A model generated the notes under the pieces. That model was not told the DNA's origin and searched no databases. It was given only the letters and a program-made list of their open reading frames with translations. The translations under genes and the position numbers were made by a program. From Thermoplasmata archaeon (lineage in GTDB: Archaea > Thermoplasmatota > Thermoplasmata > Lutacidiplasmatales > UBA184), in the NCBI GenBank assembly GCA_021823085.1, contig JAKAPG010000060.1:1-8930 (forward strand): a DNA stretch of 8,930 nt, in the 5' to 3' direction. Below are positions 6,388-8,930 of this stretch, piece by piece. Within the stretch, counting starts at the first letter, position 1. Each line of letters begins with the position of its first letter.

Positions 6388-7343
6388 GGCGCGCGCCGAG
6401 CCCGGCCCCCTCTAAAATCCTTGCGCCGCGGCGAAACGGCCGTCCAGTCCGCTTCGGGGAGGGGTCGGGCGCCCCCCCGCGCGAGCGGGACCTCAACGGC
6501 CCGCACCTTGTGATCCTCCACCACCTGGGCAATCCTGCCTCGCGCGCCGGGCGAGCGCGCGAGAACGAAGAAGCTCGTCCCGAACATCGCTTGAGCCGCC
6601 CAGGTGTCCCGGCCGCGCAACGCGCGCAACAGGCGACGTAGGCGGGGACTGGCCAACCCAGCCGCATCCGTGAACCGCTCGCTCTCGCGGCCGAAGGCGT
6701 CCAGCGAAGGGTGCGCGAGGAGGGAATCAAGGGGCCGGGCGGCACGAAGGATCCGCGCCAGAGAACGGACGTTCGAGAGGACGTCGGGCGTGTCGATCCT
6801 CGGACCCACAACGCCGACCCAGACCGTGGCGCGCAAGGGGAGATGACGGATCCTGCCCCACGGAGGGATCCCGGGGCGAGACCGAAGCTCGAGTCCCCCT
6901 CCGAGGATGGCCGCGACGCCTCCGAGTCCCCCTCTTCCCTCGAGCTCGGCCAGGTGCGCCGCCTCGATCGCCCGCTGGCGGGGCTGGCCGAGCAGGGAGG
7001 CGGTCGCCAAGGATGCGGCGAGCGTGCCCGCGGCGCTCATTCCGAAGCCCTGGCCCACGGGAAGCTCGTGCCGCACCCGGATCAGGAGGTGCCCCCGCGT
7101 GCGCATCCCGATTCGGCGGGCCGCGTCCTCGGTGATCGGCAGCGGCGTTCCGATGTCGTCCATCGCTGCGACCGAGGACCGAGGAGCCGGTCGGAGGGTC
7201 ACCGTGGCGAACGCTCCGAGTTCGAGTACCAGTCCGGCGCCTTGCGACCCTATGGCTCGCGCCTCTTCGCCCTGCAACGCGGGTCGGAAGATTCCGGTGA
7301 CGTGGCCCGGCGCGAACGCGCGGGCCGTTCGAAGCCGTTCCGT
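6384..7343 (-). CDS. pantoate kinase (GHMP family), archaeal CoA biosynthesis; start not canonical
   Basis: Pantoate kinase phosphorylates pantoate with ATP. In archaea this is the step before phosphopantothenate synthetase, replacing the bacterial/eukaryotic pantothenate synthetase and kinase order. Family signs are the N-terminal ARAFAPGHVTGIF, the GHMP phosphate-binding loop LPVGQGFGMSAAG (about residues 94-106 from the proposed start), then the EAAHLAELEGRGGLGGVAA segment and the C-terminal TSFFVLA and HKVRAVEVP. The frame is open far upstream, but between the ATG at 7745, deep in antisense of pan, and the AFAPGH motif there is no in-frame ATG, GTG or TTG. The best start is ACG at 7343-7341, one base from ATG, giving (M)ERLRTARAFAPGH and 319 residues. 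A run of seven G lies about eight bases upstream. The TGA overlaps the L10e ATG. About 35 residues follow the usual end of the family. Confidence 0.88.
   Translation of the reverse strand, partial: TERLRTARAFAPGHVTGIFRPALQGEEARAIGSQGAGLVLELGAFATVTLRPAPRSSVAAMDDIGTPLPITEDAARRIGMRTRGHLLIRVRHELPVGQGFGMSAAGTLAASLATASLLGQPRQRAIEAAHLAELEGRGGLGGVAAILGGGLELRSRPGIPPWGRIRHLPLRATVWVGVVGPRIDTPDVLSNVRSLARILRAARPLDSLLAHPSLDAFGRESERFTDAAGLASPRLRRLLRALRGRDTWAAQAMFGTSFFVLARSPGARGRIAQVVEDHKVRAVEVPLARGGARPLPEADWTAVSPRRKDFRGGRARRAP
6411..6418 (-). promoter_or_regulatory. internal TATA box for rpl10e
   Basis: On the minus strand ATTTTAGA lies 24-31 bases before the L10e ATG, the spacing for leaderless initiation. 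It is the only A/T-rich octamer nearby in very GC-rich DNA and sits within the last dozen codons of pantoate kinase (KDFRGG). Confidence 0.5.
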
Positions 7344-7380
7344 GTTCGCGTCCCCCCCTTCGCCGCTCGACCGGTCACTC

Positions 7381-7388
7381 CTTATAAA
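7381..7388. promoter_or_regulatory. self-complementary TATA box between pantoate kinase and pan
   Basis: CTTATAAA on the plus strand is TTTATAAG on the minus strand, with the core TTATAA a perfect palindrome. It is the only A/T-rich block in the 99-base gap. A plus-strand start site would fall near 7411-7415, ahead of the pan ATG at 7443. A minus-strand start would fall near 7358-7360, about 15 bases ahead of the proposed pantoate kinase start. It could therefore serve both genes. Confidence 0.6.
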
Positions 7389-7414
7389 CAGGGACGTGTT
7401 CGTTACCTCGACGG

Positions 7415-7456
7415 ATGCCTCTCCGTCCCACGCACCACACCGATGAGCGATTCTGA
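7415..7456 (+). CDS. possible 13-codon upstream ORF overlapping the pan start
   Basis: ATG at 7415 opens MPLRPTHHTDERF and stops at TGA 7454-7456, inside pan and in another frame, overlapping the pan start by 14 bases. The ATG lies at about the place where a transcript from the TATA box at 7381-7388 would begin, so it could be read as a leaderless mini-ORF. There is no Shine-Dalgarno sequence before either ATG. It may be chance; if translated it would affect pan expression. Confidence 0.25.
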   Translation: MPLRPTHHTDERF

Positions 7457-8648
7457 GACCCCCGCTGCCGGGCAGGACTCGTTCGACCGAATGAACTTCC
7501 TCGAGCTGCGGAACACGCAGCTGGCGGAGGCAATCAAGCGCGTCGAGAGCGAACGGCACTACATGGAGTCGGAGATCCTCCGACTGCAGCGCGAGGTCAA
7601 GCGCCTCAAGACGGAACTGGACCGGTTGCGCTACCCCCCGCTCATCGTCGGAAGCGTTCGGGACGTGCTGACGGACGGCCGCGTGATCGTGAAGTCGTCC
7701 ACGGGACCCGATTTCGTCGTCAACTCGGCCGAGAACGTCGAGCACACGAAGATGACGATCGGGAGCCGGGTGGCACTGAACAAGCAGACACTGGCGGTCA
7801 TGGGCGTCTTGCCGGCATCGGTCGATCCGCTGGTCACGGCGAGCGAGATCGTTGACAAGCCGAACATCACCTACGAGGATATCGGCGGCCTCTCCGACGA
7901 GATCCGCGACATCCGCGAAGCGGTGGAGTATCCGTTGCTGCGCAGCGAGCTATACCGGAAGGTCGGGGTCGACCCGCCGAAGGGGGTGCTCCTGGTCGGG
8001 TCCCCGGGGACCGGCAAAACCCTGATCGCCAAGGCGGTCGCGCATCACACCCGAGCGACGTTCATCCGGCTCGTGGGGAGCGAGCTTGTCCAGAAGTACA
8101 TTGGGGAGGGCGCGCGGCTCGTCCGCGAGCTCTTCCAGCTCGCGAAGGAGAAGGCACCGACCATCATCTTCATCGACGAGGTCGATTCCATCGGGGCGAA
8201 GCGCCTGGAAGTGGCGACCAGCGGAGACCGCGAGGTCCAGCGCACGCTCATGCAATTGCTCGCCGAGATGGACGGGTTCGAGCCTCTGTCCAACGTCAAG
8301 ATCATCGCGGCGACGAACCGGCCCGACATCCTGGACGACGCGCTGCTGCGGCCGGGCCGCTTCGACCGGATCATCGAGATCCCGGTCCCGACCCCGGTGG
8401 GCCGCGCCGAGATCTTCCGCATCCATTCGCGCGACATGGCGATCCGGGACCCGGTGGACTTCGACGTGCTCGCGGCCCGATGCGATGGCGTGACCGGGGC
8501 CGACATCAAGGCAATCTGCACCGAAGCGGGAATGTGGGCGATCCGCGAGGAGCGCGACCACGTGCTCGCGACCGACTTCGACCGCGCGATCGAGAAGGTC
8601 GTCGGCGACGAAGAGCTCCGCAAAGAGTCGGTCACGATGTTCGCCTGA
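7443..8648 (+). CDS. pan: proteasome-activating nucleotidase (PAN), AAA+ unfoldase
   Basis: PAN forms a hexameric ring that uses ATP to unfold proteins and thread them into the 20S proteasome in the cytosol. The 401 residues are family length. An N-terminal coiled coil (about 15-62) ends in the conserved proline pair at 65-66 (RYPPLIVG), which sets the trimer-of-dimers arrangement. An OB domain (about 66-130) is followed by the AAA+ domain: Walker A GSPGTGKT (186-193, Ser where Pro is usual), aromatic pore loop KYIGEG (Y219), Walker B IIFIDEVD (D245, E246), sensor 1 N292 and arginine fingers in RPGRFDR (R306, R309). The C-terminus is SVTMFA. The proteasome-docking motif of PAN is usually hydrophobic-Tyr-any, and here the residue is Phe. 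The ATG at 7443 is the first in-frame start after the TATA box and matches the domain start. It is divergent from pantoate kinase and convergent with the gene at the right edge. Confidence 0.97.
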   Translation: MSDSETPAAGQDSFDRMNFLELRNTQLAEAIKRVESERHYMESEILRLQREVKRLKTELDRLRYPPLIVGSVRDVLTDGRVIVKSSTGPDFVVNSAENVEHTKMTIGSRVALNKQTLAVMGVLPASVDPLVTASEIVDKPNITYEDIGGLSDEIRDIREAVEYPLLRSELYRKVGVDPPKGVLLVGSPGTGKTLIAKAVAHHTRATFIRLVGSELVQKYIGEGARLVRELFQLAKEKAPTIIFIDEVDSIGAKRLEVATSGDREVQRTLMQLLAEMDGFEPLSNVKIIAATNRPDILDDALLRPGRFDRIIEIPVPTPVGRAEIFRIHSRDMAIRDPVDFDVLAARCDGVTGADIKAICTEAGMWAIREERDHVLATDFDRAIEKVVGDEELRKESVTMFA

Positions 8649-8664
8649 GGGCGAGCTCGGCGAA

Positions 8665-8681
8665 GGTCCCGATCAGGGACC
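8665..8681. terminator. small hairpin between convergent genes
   Basis: GGTCCC (8665-8670) and GGGACC (8676-8681) form a perfect six-base stem with a five-base loop, 17 bases after the pan stop and spanning the stop of the minus-strand gene. There is no T run, so its role in archaeal termination is uncertain. Confidence 0.3.
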
Positions 8682-8930
8682 GGGCACGAGGTCGGTACGA
8701 GCGACGATCCTCGGACCGTTGCCCGCGTTGAGGTCGAAGAGATACGCGGGCTGCCCGACCCGGTAGACCACGGGGCGGTCGGTCGTGAACCGGACAGTGG
8801 CGTCCGAGCGTGTGTCGACCGCCGCCGGTGCGGTCTGCATTCCGATCGCGACCGACATCCGAGAGCCCGGTCCCCAGTCTCCCTTGTAATAGCGGCACGG
8901 GACCAGCCGCTCGCCGACCAGCTCCTCGCC
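8673..8930 (-). CDS. unrecognised protein, C-terminal 85 residues (N-terminus beyond the right edge)
   Basis: A minus-strand frame enters at the window edge and ends in TGA at 8675-8673. It is open for all 85 codons with strongly G/C-ending codons. It begins GEELVGERLVPCRYYKGDWG, passes through SDATVRFTTDRPVVYRVGQP and AYLFDLNAGNGPRIVAR, and ends TDLVPGP. An ATG at 8858 exists, but the residues before it (CRYYKGDWGPGS) look equally coding, so the gene most likely starts outside the window. Alternating hydrophobic and polar residues suggest a beta-rich fold. There is no transmembrane helix, no metal-binding cysteine cluster and no motif I can assign. The stop lies 24 bases from the pan stop, tail to tail. 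The function is unknown. Confidence 0.7.
   Translation of the reverse strand, partial: GEELVGERLVPCRYYKGDWGPGSRMSVAIGMQTAPAAVDTRSDATVRFTTDRPVVYRVGQPAYLFDLNAGNGPRIVARTDLVPGP

Noticed and set aside
6711..7442. Long plus-strand extension of pan (244 extra codons upstream)
   Set aside because: It is antisense to pantoate kinase, crosses the TATA box, has shadow-like Arg/Ser/Gly composition, and PAN is complete from 7443.
7344..7745. Pantoate kinase start at the ATG at 7745
   Set aside because: It would add 134 residues in antisense of pan's coiled coil and OB domain, upstream of the TATA box. The family starts just before AFAPGH.
1..8930. CRISPR array, tRNA or rRNA genes
   Set aside because: No regularly spaced direct repeats, tRNA-like cloverleaf or rRNA segments were noticed on reading either strand.

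Overview
The window is archaeal DNA, high in GC. Three genes place it: an archaeal/eukaryotic-type ribosomal protein L10e (uL16), a pantoate kinase (the archaea-specific route to coenzyme A) and a proteasome-activating nucleotidase (PAN). Several genes have TATA boxes centred about 26-28 bases upstream of their starts, as in leaderless archaeal transcription. The GC content and gene set would suit an uncultured Thermoplasmatota-like or other mesophilic euryarchaeal lineage, but that placement is inference.

Layout from left to right. (1) 1-1044, minus: a polytopic membrane protein running off the left edge, with a GTG start and a well-placed TATA box. (2) 1045-3360: a decayed, accessory stretch. 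It holds the C-terminal stump of a family-4-like glycosyltransferase (1339-1558), an IS4-family insertion sequence (about 1560-2998) whose transposase carries two compensating frameshifts, a short coding-like fragment right of the element (2996-3139), and 3140-3360, where I see no gene. (3) 3361-4644, minus: an intact 12-helix MFS transporter. (4) 4645-5429: no intact gene. It contains the remains of a site-specific DNA methyltransferase (about 5001-5253, minus) with a degraded SAM-binding motif and an in-frame stop, then a second coding-like minus-strand fragment (4862-5017). (5) 5430-8648: a conserved, tightly packed block. A UspA-type stress protein (+) overlaps the 3' end of ribosomal protein L10e (-) by 20 bases. 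L10e overlaps pantoate kinase (-) by an ATGA. Pantoate kinase diverges from PAN (+) across a 99-base gap holding a self-complementary TATA box. (6) 8673-8930, minus: the C-terminal part of an unrecognised protein running off the right edge, converging on PAN.

Working together: L10e (translation), pantoate kinase (CoA synthesis) and PAN (unfoldase for the 20S proteasome) are core growth and protein-quality genes, and the one TATA element could fire both ways to link them. Positions 1045-5429 look like a plastic region where an IS element, a broken glycosyltransferase and a dead methyltransferase have accumulated around an MFS exporter. I did not find a convincing new multi-gene system. The best leads are the regulatory layout at pan, the missing canonical start of pantoate kinase, the F-for-Y C-terminus of PAN and the fossil methyltransferase. 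Four suspected indels or start anomalies lie in or near G/C or A/T runs or are single-base changes, so sequencing error must be excluded before calling them all biological.
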